40,646 nt of DNA from Candidatus Acidiferrales bacterium (GCA_030037775.1 JASHQB010000087.1:1-40646), one strand, 5' to 3'; positions 16,929-25,409 are shown, counted from the first letter of the stretch. The notes: generated by a model not told the origin, from the letters alone. Program-made: numbers and translations.

Positions 16929-18383
16929 TTACCGGCGTGCGCCCATCGGCACCGCTTCGGGCCGGGATTCCTCGGCCGCCGCGGCCTCTGAGCCATTCTT
17001 CGAACCGGAGCGGAACTGTGCGAGAGCCTCATTCAATTGTTCAGACAGCTTGACCATGTCGCCGACCGTTGCCACGGTTTGCCGTGCGCCCTGCGAAGTC
17101 TGCCGCGTGATGCCGGAAATAATCTGCATCGCGTTGGCCACGCCTTCTGTGCCGCGCACTTGCTGCTTCGACGCGAGCGAGATTTCCTGTACGAGTTCGG
17201 CCGACTGTCGCACCACGCTGGAGATCGCTTCCAGCGCTTTTCCGGCTTGATCCGCCAGGCTGGCGCCGACTTCCACTTCTTTTGTGCCTTCTTCCATCAC
17301 CACCACGGCTTCGTTCGTCTCGGCCTGAATTGCCTTGATGAGCGCCGCGATGTCTTTCGTCGCGCTGCGCGAGTGCTCGGCGAGTTTGCGGACCTCGTCC
17401 GCGACCACCGCGAACCCGCGTCCCGCCTCGCCCGCTCGCGCCGCTTCGATCGCTGCGTTCAGCGCCAGCAAGTTGGTCTGTTCGGTAATGTCGTTGATCA
17501 CGTTGATGATTTCAGAGATTTCCAGTGACCGGTCGCCCAGCGACTTGATTTTCTTCGCCGTCGCTTGCACCGACGCGCGAATGCGCTGCATGCCCTCGAG
17601 CGTGTCGCGCACGGCGCGGTTGCCTTGTTCGGCGGCGTCCAGCGCGCGTCGCGCGGCTTCCGCGCTCGCTTCCGCGTTGTTGGACACCTGCTTCATCGAC
17701 ACTGTCAGCTCTTCCACGGCCGACGAAGTATTGGTGATTTCCTGGTCCTGTTGGGTCGCGCCGGTGGTCATTTCATCCGCGGCAAACAGGATGTGGCCGG
17801 CGCTGTTGTTGACGTCAATCGCCGCCTTGCGAACGCGCTCGATAACCTTGGTGAAGTTGTCGAGCATCAAGTTCACTGAGTCGGTCACGTTGCCCAGCGC
17901 GTCATTCGTCACCTTGCCCCGCATCGTCAAATCGCCACGTGACACCTGATTGATCAGGTTCAGCAGGTCCGTGATGCTGCGCTGCAGGGATTCCGACGCT
18001 TCCTGGCTCACCGACGAGCGCGCCACTTTCGCCGCGCTCCGATTCAAGTTTTCGGCGATCAGCCCGAACTCGTCTGTCGACGTGATTTCCGCTTTCGCAC
18101 GCGCGTCGCCGGCGGCGAGCTTCTCCGAAAAACTGGCGAGCTCCGTAAGCGGCGCAATTACGCGCTTCGGAAGCAGAATCACGTGTAGCAGAAACGTCGC
18201 AATGGTCAGCCCCGCGGCGCAGAGCAGGCTGGACGACGCTCCGCTCGGCAACGCCCCGAAATTGGCGAGCGATTGTCCGTTCGCCAAAGCGCCGGCGTGG
18301 AAGGCGAGGCCCAGAACACCCCCGAGCGCGGCCACATCCCACAAAATCAAAGTCCAGATCGTCGAGCTAAGACGCGATTTCAT
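16929..18383 (-). CDS. Methyl-accepting chemoreceptor with minimal periplasmic loop
   Basis: 484 residues from the ATG at 18383, chosen over 18419 because GGAGGAT precedes it at good spacing. Two membrane helices lie at about residues 9-30 and 49-70 with only about 18 residues between them, so there is no periplasmic sensor domain. HAMP-like segments (about 70-170) lead to the signalling domain, whose hairpin tip is visible in [19 protein letters not shown] and [16 protein letters not shown]. There is no C-terminal CheB/CheR tethering pentapeptide. It must sense through the membrane, a partner protein, or the cytoplasm. Confidence 0.92.
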   Translation of the reverse strand: MKSRLSSTIWTLILWDVAALGGVLGLAFHAGALANGQSLANFGALPSGASSSLLCAAGLTIATFLLHVILLPKRVIAPLTELASFSEKLAAGDARAKAEITSTDEFGLIAENLNRSAAKVARSSVSQEASESLQRSITDLLNLINQVSRGDLTMRGKVTNDALGNVTDSVNLMLDNFTKVIERVRKAAIDVNNSAGHILFAADEMTTGATQQDQEITNTSSAVEELTVSMKQVSNNAEASAEAARRALDAAEQGNRAVRDTLEGMQRIRASVQATAKKIKSLGDRSLEISEIINVINDITEQTNLLALNAAIEAARAGEAGRGFAVVADEVRKLAEHSRSATKDIAALIKAIQAETNEAVVVMEEGTKEVEVGASLADQAGKALEAISSVVRQSAELVQEISLASKQQVRGTEGVANAMQIISGITRQTSQGARQTVATVGDMVKLSEQLNEALAQFRSGSKNGSEAAAAEESRPEAVPMGARR

Positions 18384-18458
18384 AACATCCTCCAAAATCA
18401 AAACTCGGAATGGCCGCACCCGCAGCGGCGTTCTTCACCACGATGATTCCTTGCAAAT

Positions 18459-19034
18459 TCATATGACCGGCACCGGAAACACTTCGATCATTTTGTTCAA
18501 GTCGAGCACCAGCGCCAGACGGTCGTCATGGCGCAGCATGCCGCGGCAATGCGGAATCTCGCTCGGCATTTGGTCCAACAGCGAATCATCCGCCGCGGTG
18601 TACGTCCCGATCACTTCGTCGGCCGCGATGCCCAACCGCACGTTGGTTGCGCTGGCATCATCGCGCAATGCGGCGACCACCACGTGTCGGGGAAGCAGCC
18701 CGGCCCGTCGCCCCTCGGTAAACGCAATGTCCACCAGCGGAACAATCGAGCCGCGCAAATTGAAAACGCCCATCAGGAACGACGGCGCCAGTGGCACTCG
18801 CGTCACGGGCGGCCAGTCCACAACTTCCTCAATTGTCAGCACGGAAAGGCAAAATCGTTCGCGCCCCGCGCGAAAAACGCAGTACTGGCTTTCGGGCGTA
18901 CGCTCGCTCAACGAATCCGCATCCAGCGCCTCGATGGTCTCCGCAAAATCGAGCATCTCGCTGTTATCGGGTTCGATCGCCGCCAGTTCGGCTTCTGGTT
19001 CGACGCCGCGCTCCGGTTTGTGCTCGTCAAACAT
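18459..19034 (-). CDS. CheW-like coupling protein
   Basis: About 191 residues. An acidic N-terminal extension of about 50 residues precedes the CheW domain: YCVFRAGRERFCLSVLTIEEVV, FLMGVFNLRGSIVPLVDIAF and LALVLDLNKMIE. The LRGxxxPLVDI core is well conserved, so this is probably the main adaptor between the adjacent MCP and CheA. The ATG at 19034 overlaps the cheY stop as TGATG; a GTG at 19037 is an alternative start. Confidence 0.9.
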   Translation of the reverse strand: MFDEHKPERGVEPEAELAAIEPDNSEMLDFAETIEALDADSLSERTPESQYCVFRAGRERFCLSVLTIEEVVDWPPVTRVPLAPSFLMGVFNLRGSIVPLVDIAFTEGRRAGLLPRHVVVAALRDDASATNVRLGIAADEVIGTYTAADDSLLDQMPSEIPHCRGMLRHDDRLALVLDLNKMIEVFPVPVI

Positions 19035-19396
19035 CACGCAAATTTCCTCACCGTTTCCAAGAGCTCTTCGGGAGTAAAAGGCTTGGCGATATACGCATCC
19101 GCGCCCTGCTGTTGTCCCCAGAATTTGTCGCTCGTCGAATTTTTCGAGCTCACCAGAATCACCGGAATGCCGTCGTACAAGGCGTTCCCTTTCAGGTCAC
19201 GGCAGATTTGAAAACCGTTGCGCTGGGGCATCACCACATCCAGCAGAATCACGCCCGGATGTTCCGTCGTGATGGCTTCTTCGATTCGCAGCGGGTCGCT
19301 CAGCCCGACGGACAAATATCCGCCCTGCTCGAGTATCCCCTGCATCATTTTCACCGCTGCCACCGAGTCATCGACTACAAGAACCTTTTTCAACAC
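19034..19396 (-). CDS. CheY-like single-domain response regulator
   Basis: 120 residues, receiver only. VLVVDDSVAAVKMM has the acidic pair, Asp53 in ILLDVVMPQRNG is the phospho-acceptor, and PVILVSSKN and YIAKPFTPEEL supply the Ser and Lys. The start is a GTG preceded by TAGGAGGA, a strong ribosome-binding sequence. As the second gene of the operon, in front of cheW and the MCP gene, it resembles PilG/PilH. It could be a direct output or a phosphate sink. Confidence 0.93.
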   Translation of the reverse strand: MLKKVLVVDDSVAAVKMMQGILEQGGYLSVGLSDPLRIEEAITTEHPGVILLDVVMPQRNGFQICRDLKGNALYDGIPVILVSSKNSTSDKFWGQQQGADAYIAKPFTPEELLETVRKFA

Positions 19397-19437
19397 GCCG
19401 TCCTCCTACATCCGAAACAAATGAGACCTTTGCGCGT

Positions 19438-21183
19438 CTACAACTGCGCTTCTTCGATCGTGGAAAGCAGACGCCTCGCGCTGATCCCCAGATTCACCGC
19501 CGCTTCCGTATTCTTCGTTCGCTGCGCTTGATCCACGCGCCCTTGCAGATACTTCATCTCCTCGCGGCCCAGTGCGATCGCATCATTGAGCTGCGTGCGG
19601 TCGCCGGACGCCTTCTGCTCCTCGCGGGCCAGCGCCACCAGCGCGCGCGCCGCCACCGCCCGGCGCAGATCTTCCGAAAGCTGCCCGCCGTCGCTGACGA
19701 ACGCATTCACCTCCCATGCCGAGAGCAAAATTCTCGCGGCGCCCAGCGTTACGGTGCTCATCGAACGACCCCTCGCCGGCGGCGCCTCGATCAGCTGCTC
19801 CCAGATTCCTTCCAGGCACTTCTCGAGCGTCGGCGAAAGCACGTTGCTCGATGGCGGCGCGGAACGAGCCTCGGGAATCGCTGTCTGCTCCACGGGTGGC
19901 GCCGGTGGCCCTGCGGGTGCCGCGGGCGCAGGTCGCAAACTCGACGCGAGCGGCGGCCTGGTTGCCACCGCCGGCGGTGCACTCGGTTTCGCCGGTGCCA
20001 TGGGCACGGTCGGAGTTCGAATCGGCTGCTCCACGGCAGGCGCGCTTGCGTGAATTTCGGGTGCCGGCGCTGGAGCGGGCTTGGGCAGCGTGACCACTCG
20101 CGGTTTCGGCGCCACCGGCGTCGGCGGCGCAGGCGGCTCGCTCATTTCTCGCACACGCGTCGGTTGCGGCGCAGGCTGCCGTGCGGCCGGAGGCGCAACG
20201 GCCTGCGGCCTCTCCTGCGCAGGAATCGAGCCGATCGTCGGCACGCGAATTTCCGCCGGTGCAATCCCTAGCGCGCGCTCCACAGCGGCGCGAATCGCCA
20301 GCAGTTGCTCAAAAGTCCGGTTCGCGGACTCCGCCGCGTAGTCGGCGGATATCGGCTGCCGCCACGCCAGCGAAATTTCTCGCAAATGCGCCACGGGCTC
20401 CTGCTGCGTCAGTCCCGCGCCGCGGCAATCCACGGTGGAAATTCCACGCCGCTCCAGTTCGGTCAGCCCTTCGCGAATCGCCCGCAGGTCTGCGTGCAGC
20501 AGCCGGAAAAACGAGCGCCGCACCAAAAAATTGAATCGCGTGAACGCCACCAGCGCCGCCGGATCATAGAACATGAAGCCCGCCGCATCCTTCAGTTCGC
20601 GCCCCTTTTCCAGGAGTTTCGCGGCGAACACTTCGTGCAGCCCTCGGCACTCTTTCATCGCATCCAGCACTTGATCGAGCGGCCCGCACCATTCCAGCTC
20701 TGTGGGATCGGCGTCCGCGAGCACGCTCTGCAGCACCTGCGCCACGTCGGCCAGCGTGATTTCACAGGAATACAGGTCTTCCGGAGCGCACAGCGCGAAA
20801 TATGTCGCTAGCAGCAAGTCGATGTTGTCGCGGTCGGTGGGCGTTTTTTCCGTATGGCGGAGCAGGCGCAAAATCAGCGCGCGCAAGTTCTCCGGCTTTA
20901 CTTCTTTCAGAGAATGCAAAAGCTGCCGCAGCTGGTTGGTCCGGATCTGCGCGTCCATTTCGTCCAGCCAGCCAATCACTTGCGCGAAAAGATCCGAGGC
21001 AGGACATGCGACCGGAAGCTCGGCATCTTGCACCGGTGGAACTGCCAAGTGGAAATGCGTGGCCAGATAGAAATAGAGCGGATAGACAAGCCGTGCTTCG
21101 GCCCACGCCTCTGCGATCGCCGCCGCCTTTTGGCTCAGCGAAACCGTCGAAGGGGGCACCGGCTTTCCAGCTAACTTGCTCAT
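19438..21183 (-). CDS. Unrecognised 581-aa protein leading the first chemosensory operon
   Basis: No family recognised. Residues 1-315 look largely helical with scattered cysteines and aromatic stretches (RLVYPLYFYLATHFHL, GFMFYDPAALVAFTRFNFL). Residues about 315-445 are an extreme Pro/Ala-rich linker. Residues about 450-581 form a charged helical domain ending LGISARRLLSTIEEAQL. There is no signal peptide or clear membrane helix. It is 41 bases upstream of cheY and behind a sigma-54-like promoter (21202-21217), so a role as scaffold, input or output of this system is inferred from position only. The ATG at 21183 has no good ribosome-binding sequence. Confidence 0.75.
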   Translation of the reverse strand: MSKLAGKPVPPSTVSLSQKAAAIAEAWAEARLVYPLYFYLATHFHLAVPPVQDAELPVACPASDLFAQVIGWLDEMDAQIRTNQLRQLLHSLKEVKPENLRALILRLLRHTEKTPTDRDNIDLLLATYFALCAPEDLYSCEITLADVAQVLQSVLADADPTELEWCGPLDQVLDAMKECRGLHEVFAAKLLEKGRELKDAAGFMFYDPAALVAFTRFNFLVRRSFFRLLHADLRAIREGLTELERRGISTVDCRGAGLTQQEPVAHLREISLAWRQPISADYAAESANRTFEQLLAIRAAVERALGIAPAEIRVPTIGSIPAQERPQAVAPPAARQPAPQPTRVREMSEPPAPPTPVAPKPRVVTLPKPAPAPAPEIHASAPAVEQPIRTPTVPMAPAKPSAPPAVATRPPLASSLRPAPAAPAGPPAPPVEQTAIPEARSAPPSSNVLSPTLEKCLEGIWEQLIEAPPARGRSMSTVTLGAARILLSAWEVNAFVSDGGQLSEDLRRAVAARALVALAREEQKASGDRTQLNDAIALGREEMKYLQGRVDQAQRTKNTEAAVNLGISARRLLSTIEEAQL

Positions 21184-21201
21184 CGCAATCAGAACCCTTT
21201 G

Positions 21202-21217
21202 TGCAAAGTGCTATCCA
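21202..21217 (-). promoter_or_regulatory. Candidate sigma-54 (-24/-12) promoter of the first chemosensory operon
   Basis: On the minus strand the sequence is TGGATAGCACTTTGCA. It has TGG at -24 and TTGCA at -12 with the exact 12-base offset between GG and GC, while the CAC part of the -24 box is not matched. The predicted start is near 21191, only about 8 nt before the annotated ATG at 21183. The leader would be very short, which is an argument against it or against that start codon. Tandem GTGAGACA elements lie 130-190 bp upstream. Confidence 0.45.
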
Positions 21218-21347
21218 GCCGAAGTACACCCTCGGCTTGAGGAAGGGAGGAAAGCACGCCTGCGGCCAAAGCGCGGCCTTGGAGGAGAAACTCAACTTAT
21301 TGGAATTAGAGCGATTACGGACCGTGCCGCACTGAGAATTTCCCGGA

Positions 21348-21409
21348 TGTCTCACCCTGCGACGATTTTGTCTCACCGCCCGCCGAGTCGCGCCGACCGT
21401 CGTGAGACA
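21348..21409. promoter_or_regulatory. Tandem and inverted TGTCTCAC elements (candidate activator binding sites)
   Basis: Three identical 8-mers lie in the 243-base gap between the sigma-54 activator gene and the 581-aa gene: TGTCTCAC at 21348-21355 and 21369-21376 (21 bases apart, two helical turns), and its inverse GTGAGACA at 21402-21409. The same core recurs in the other intergenic region near 25229-25274. Position and spacing fit upstream enhancer sites of an NtrC-type activator; this is an inference. Confidence 0.5.
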
Positions 21410-21426
21410 ACGTCTTCGAGAAAATA

Positions 21427-22833
21427 CTACTGTTCCGGTGTCACCGCCGCCACGGCTTTCCGCGACTGTCTCAGTGGAATTTGATACTGCTTCAGTTTGC
21501 GATACAGCGTCGCCCGGCTGATTCCCAGCATTTTGCCGGCCAGCGCTTTATCGCCTCCCGCCTGCTCGAAAACGCGAAGAATGGTCATGCGCTCCATATC
21601 CGCCAGCGCTGTCGAAGCAAGCACCTGCGAATCCTCGCTCGCAAAGTCCGCTTCTTCGGTGGCGCGAAGCGCCGGCGGCAGATCGTTCACCCCGATCGAC
21701 TGCCGGTCGCCCAGCGCCAGCGCGCGAGCGATGCAATTCTCCAGCTCCCGTATGTTGCCCGGCCAATCGTATTGCAGGAACGCTTTCATCACCGCGGAGC
21801 TCACCTGCACATTCTCGCCCGCGGCGTGGCGCTCCAGGAAACATCGCACCAGCACAGGAATATCGGAACGCCGCTCGCGGAGAGCGGGCATATGCACGAT
21901 CACCACATTCAACCGGAAGAACAAATCCTTTCGAAACGCTCCCGCGCGATACGCCGCTTCCAGGTCCCGATTGGTCGCCGCGATCACGCGCACGTCCACC
22001 GGCACCTTTTCGTTGCTGCCCACCGGCCGCACCTCTTTCTCTTGCAGCACGCGCAGCAGCTTGGCCTGCATTTCCAGCGGCAATTCTCCAATCTCGTCCA
22101 GAAATATCGTTCCGCCATTCGCCGCCTGGAAGAGGCCCGCCTTCGACTTGACTGCTCCGGTGAACGCCCCTTTTTCGTGCCCGAAAAGCTCGCTTTCCAT
22201 CAACGTCGGCACCAGCGCGCCGCAATCCACGGCCACGAATGGCCTCTGTGCCAGCGGCCCGCGAAAATGGATCGCCCGCGCGACCAGTTCCTTGCCCGTG
22301 CCGCTTTCGCCGACGATCAAAACAGGCGTCGGCGAATCTTTCAGCCGCGCAACCATGCGCAGCACGTCTTGGATTTTCGCCGATGTCCCGACAATCCCAT
22401 CGAGGCGCGTCTCCGCTTCCATGCGGTCCCGCAAAAACTCGTTCTCGGCCACCAGCCGCACTTTTTCCGCCATGCGCTGCAGCAGCGATCGCATCTTCTC
22501 CACGCGGAAAGGCTTCTCGATGTAATCGTATGCGCCCAGTTTCATCGCATCGACCGCTGACTCCACCGTGCCATGCCCGGTCATGATCGCCACTTCCGTC
22601 GCCGGAAGCAGTTGCTTGATCTGCCGCAGCAGTTCCACGCCGCTCATCTGCGGCAACTTCAAATCCGCGATCACCACTTCCGGCAGCTGTGCCTCCGCCA
22701 GAGCCAGCGCCGCTTCCGCGTTTTCCGCTTGCGAAACCGCGAAGCCCAGCCGTTCGCCGATGGTCATGCACAGCTTCCGTATGGAAGCTTCATCGTCGAC
22801 CACCAAAAATCTTATACGCAAGTCGTTCGACAT
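21427..22833 (-). CDS. NtrC-type sigma-54-dependent response regulator
   Basis: 468 residues from the ATG at 22833, which follows GAGGAG; the longer frame to 22950 overlaps the kinase gene and looks spurious. The receiver (1-125) has FLVVDDEASIRK and Asp57 in VIADLKLP. The AAA+ domain (about 145-380) carries Walker A GESGTGKE, the sigma-54 contact loop GAFTGA in ESELFGHEKGAFTGA, Walker B GGTIFLDEIGEL, and the arginine-finger region FRKDLFFRLN. A Fis-type helix-turn-helix (about 425-455, ALAGKMLGISRATLYRKLKQY) binds DNA. It is encoded 52 bases after the sensor kinase and is expected to activate -24/-12 promoters once phosphorylated. Confidence 0.95.
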   Translation of the reverse strand: MSNDLRIRFLVVDDEASIRKLCMTIGERLGFAVSQAENAEAALALAEAQLPEVVIADLKLPQMSGVELLRQIKQLLPATEVAIMTGHGTVESAVDAMKLGAYDYIEKPFRVEKMRSLLQRMAEKVRLVAENEFLRDRMEAETRLDGIVGTSAKIQDVLRMVARLKDSPTPVLIVGESGTGKELVARAIHFRGPLAQRPFVAVDCGALVPTLMESELFGHEKGAFTGAVKSKAGLFQAANGGTIFLDEIGELPLEMQAKLLRVLQEKEVRPVGSNEKVPVDVRVIAATNRDLEAAYRAGAFRKDLFFRLNVVIVHMPALRERRSDIPVLVRCFLERHAAGENVQVSSAVMKAFLQYDWPGNIRELENCIARALALGDRQSIGVNDLPPALRATEEADFASEDSQVLASTALADMERMTILRVFEQAGGDKALAGKMLGISRATLYRKLKQYQIPLRQSRKAVAAVTPEQ

Positions 22834-22885
22834 GAACTCCTCTTCAATTTCCCGAATCTTCGCCGCCCTCGCGGCCCGTGCCGTG

Positions 22886-24904
22886 CTAACGCGTCGTTCC
22901 CGCCACCGAAGCCGTCTCTGCCCCGACCTTCGCCGCCGGAAGCTGCACAAAGAACGTGCATCCCGCTCCCTCGGCGTTGTTCTCGCAAATCACGTCGCCG
23001 CCGTGTTCCCTCACGATTCCGTAGCAAATGCTGAGGCCCAGTCCTGTTCCCTTGCCAACCTCTTTCGTCGTGTAAAACGGCTCAAAAATCCGCGCCGTAT
23101 CGGAAATGCCCACGCCATTGTCGCGCACCGCGATTTCCACCACGCCGTTCCGCTCGCGCGTCGCGATCTCGATTCGCCCCGCGCGGTGAGCTTCGCGCAC
23201 GGCGTCGTAGGCGTTGTTCAGAATGTTCAGAAACACCTGTTGCAGTTGGTGCGCGTCGCCGAATACCTGCGGCACCCCTTTGCCGAATCGCTCGATCACT
23301 TCCACGCCGTCGCCCGCGGCGCCGTAGGTGCGCAGTTGCAGCACTTGCCGCAACACGCCGTGAATGTCCAGCGCTTCGTGCTTCGCCGGCATCTGCCGCG
23401 CAAATCGCAGCAGGTTTTGCACAATTTCCTTGGTGCGCTCCGCTTCCTTCAGGACGATGCGCAGCTCCTCTTTCGCCGATTCCGGCACGCTCGTGTTTTC
23501 CAGCAGCAGGTCCGAATACCCCACAATCGCTGCCAGCGGATTGTTGATTTCGTGCGCCACGCCGGAGACCAATTGCCCCACCGCGGCCATCTTTTCGCTG
23601 TGCCGCAGTTGCGCCTGCAAAACCGCAGCGTCCGTGATATCCGTCAGTACCACTACGATGCTGTTCACGTGCCCTTGCTCGTCGCGCATCGGGCTCACAC
23701 TCACCGAGAATTGCCCCGTGCTGCGATTCCCACGCAGAACCGGCAGCTCCATGTTTTCCGAAGCCACTCCGCGCAGCGCGCTTTCAAAAGTGCGGTCGAA
23801 TTGCCCGCGGCGATCTCGCGGAATGAATTCCGCAAAAGCGCGCCCTAGCAAATCCTCTTTCGCGTAGCCCGATTCGTAGCACCGGCGATTCGCGTAGCTG
23901 ACCAGCCCCGCCGTATCCAGCACCACGATCATGCTCTGCGTGTTGTTCAGTATTTTCGTGTTGAAATCGCGCTCGCGCTGCAGTTGCGTCTGGTACCGGC
24001 GCTGCTCGGTGATGTCCTTCAAGATATGAATCGTGCGCGAGCCTTCTTCTCCGGACCCAATTCGCGACGTCGAAATCAAGAACGCCCGCGCACCCGATAG
24101 GAACACCGACTCTTCCGCGCTGCCATCCGATTCGCGGCAAAATGGACACGCCAGCGTGGGCGAATCTGCCGCGATGCTGTGCAGCGCTCGCGTGCTTTGC
24201 CCGACCAGCTCGGAAGGGCGCGAACCCACCGCATCCGCCAGCGGACGATTGACGCGGAGGATCACATTCGCGGGATCGTGCACCACGATCAGATCGCTGA
24301 TGGCGTCGAAATCTTCCACCCATTGCCGTTTCGAGTGTTCGATGCGCGAAAAGAGCCTCGAATTTTCCAGCGCCACCGAAGCGTGCCCGGCCAGCGCCTG
24401 CACCAGATTCCGGTCCGCCTCCGACAATTTTTTCCCGCGGTCCACCAGGCACAGCGCGCCCAGCAGGTCGCCTTCCGTTCCGGCCAGCCGCACGAAACAA
24501 AGATCGTGCCATCCAAAATTCCGCGCCACCTCAGCCCCTAGCAACGCCGCTGCAGAACCGAGCAAAATCGCTTCCGGGTGCTCTTGCGCGAGCTTCGTGA
24601 ATGCAGCATTCAAACTTGGCCAGTCGAGCTCGTGGCCCGGCCCGCGCAAATCATTGGCCAGGACCGTTTCGAGTTGTTCGCCACGCGTGAGCGCCAAAAT
24701 CGCCGCTCGTGCTTCCAGAATTTCGCCCGCACGGCACGTGAACCGTCCCACAAAATCTGGCAGCCTCAGCGAGGGCTTCAACTCCAGCGCCAGATTCATC
24801 AGGCTGCGCGCGCGCAGCTCCGCGGCATCCCTAGCAATCACTCGTCTCTGTGCGGAGCGGCCGGCTTTCGGTGCGGATGCGCTCTTTTTTGCGCCCTTCT
24901 TCAT
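22886..24904 (-). CDS. Soluble GAF/PAS sensor histidine kinase
   Basis: About 672 residues from the ATG at 24904; the frame stays open to an ATG at 25051 but the extra part is arginine-rich and unlike the rest. A GAF-like domain (about 30-190), a PAS domain with a CPFC cysteine pair (about 200-310) and a second PAS (about 330-445) precede the kinase core. The core shows the H-box in GVAHEINNPLAAIVGYSD, the N-box in QVFLNILNNAYDAV, VRDNGVGIS and GKGTGLGLSICYGIV. No membrane helix is seen, so the signal is cytoplasmic. It pairs with the downstream sigma-54 regulator. Confidence 0.9.
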   Translation of the reverse strand: MKKGAKKSASAPKAGRSAQRRVIARDAAELRARSLMNLALELKPSLRLPDFVGRFTCRAGEILEARAAILALTRGEQLETVLANDLRGPGHELDWPSLNAAFTKLAQEHPEAILLGSAAALLGAEVARNFGWHDLCFVRLAGTEGDLLGALCLVDRGKKLSEADRNLVQALAGHASVALENSRLFSRIEHSKRQWVEDFDAISDLIVVHDPANVILRVNRPLADAVGSRPSELVGQSTRALHSIAADSPTLACPFCRESDGSAEESVFLSGARAFLISTSRIGSGEEGSRTIHILKDITEQRRYQTQLQRERDFNTKILNNTQSMIVVLDTAGLVSYANRRCYESGYAKEDLLGRAFAEFIPRDRRGQFDRTFESALRGVASENMELPVLRGNRSTGQFSVSVSPMRDEQGHVNSIVVVLTDITDAAVLQAQLRHSEKMAAVGQLVSGVAHEINNPLAAIVGYSDLLLENTSVPESAKEELRIVLKEAERTKEIVQNLLRFARQMPAKHEALDIHGVLRQVLQLRTYGAAGDGVEVIERFGKGVPQVFGDAHQLQQVFLNILNNAYDAVREAHRAGRIEIATRERNGVVEIAVRDNGVGISDTARIFEPFYTTKEVGKGTGLGLSICYGIVREHGGDVICENNAEGAGCTFFVQLPAAKVGAETASVAGTTR

Positions 24905-25130
24905 AGCGCCCACTCGGACTCCATCCAATAGCTCGCGCCGGCGATTCGCAGATAGGCCTTTGTAGTGAGGCAACCACGCGAGATACCGCCTCGCGGCTCG
25001 CGACGGTGCGTCGAAACGCACCACCGCGCAAGATGGCGCTCGACTGTACATTCGTCGCCCAGGGAAAGGGTTCTGGGTCGCGATCTTGCACGCATGGAGA
25101 CTAAGTAGGCCTGCGCACCAACCTGGAAAT

Positions 25131-25274
25131 TTGAGAGCATCTCAAAGGTAGCGTCCAATCTCATTTTGAGTCAAGAAGCAGGCCCGCGCACGTTGCCGAA
25201 CTATGCATTAGCCGCGTCCGCGCCCATTTCTCACTGTGAGACGCCTCCACAGCCCTTGAACGGTCCAATGAGAC
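25131..25274. promoter_or_regulatory. Series of TGAGA/TCTCA palindromes (candidate activator sites)
   Basis: Inverted repeats seen: TTGAGA-GCA-TCTCAA (25131-25145), CTCA-TTT-TGAG (25160-25170), and the perfect 13-mer TCTCACTGTGAGA (25229-25241, continuing as GTGAGAC). A further half-site TGAGAC lies at 25269-25274. The last two share the GTGAGAC core found three times at 21348-21409 and lie 120-165 bp upstream of the sigma-54-like promoter, a normal enhancer distance. The first two have related but differently arranged arms and may be a separate operator. Confidence 0.45.
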
Positions 25275-25393
25275 GCTCGCTTCTGTCCTCGCGACGGCCA
25301 GCCAGGCTCACCCTGCAAAGTAAACGCCTGTATATAATAGGCTTAGCAGAACAACGACGCGCTCCTACAATCAACCTACAGTAGTCCTAGGAC

Positions 25394-25409
25394 TGGTACA
25401 CGCTTTGCA
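25394..25409 (+). promoter_or_regulatory. Sigma-54 (-24/-12) promoter of the second chemosensory operon
   Basis: TGGTACACGCTTTGCA matches the sigma-54 consensus TGGCACnnnnnTTGCA with one difference in the -24 box and a perfect -12 box, with the required 12-base GG-to-GC offset. The predicted start is near 25420, giving a leader of about 33 nt before the GTG at 25453, which contains the AAGGAG ribosome-binding sequence. An NtrC-type activator is encoded 2.6 kb to the left. Confidence 0.65.

Noticed and set aside
21548..22771. 407-codon minus-strand frame inside the sigma-54 regulator gene
   Set aside because: Same strand, other frame, Gly/Arg-rich; the regulator frame carries all AAA+ motifs.
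25075..25090. GGGTCGCGATCTTGCA, a second plus-strand -24/-12-like sequence
   Set aside because: Only the GG and TTGCA core matches, and no gene begins within 350 bases. It shows that core-only matches arise by chance here, which is why full consensus and context were required.
25314..25329. Minus-strand -24/-12-like sequence AGGCGTTTACTTTGCA toward the kinase gene
   Set aside because: It lacks the first T of the -24 box, is 250-400 bases from the possible starts, and the shared repeats lie downstream of it; kept only as a note in the intergenic entry.
25166..25384. 72-codon plus-strand frame in the divergent intergenic region
   Set aside because: No ribosome-binding sequence or domain, and it overlaps the palindromes and promoter-like elements.
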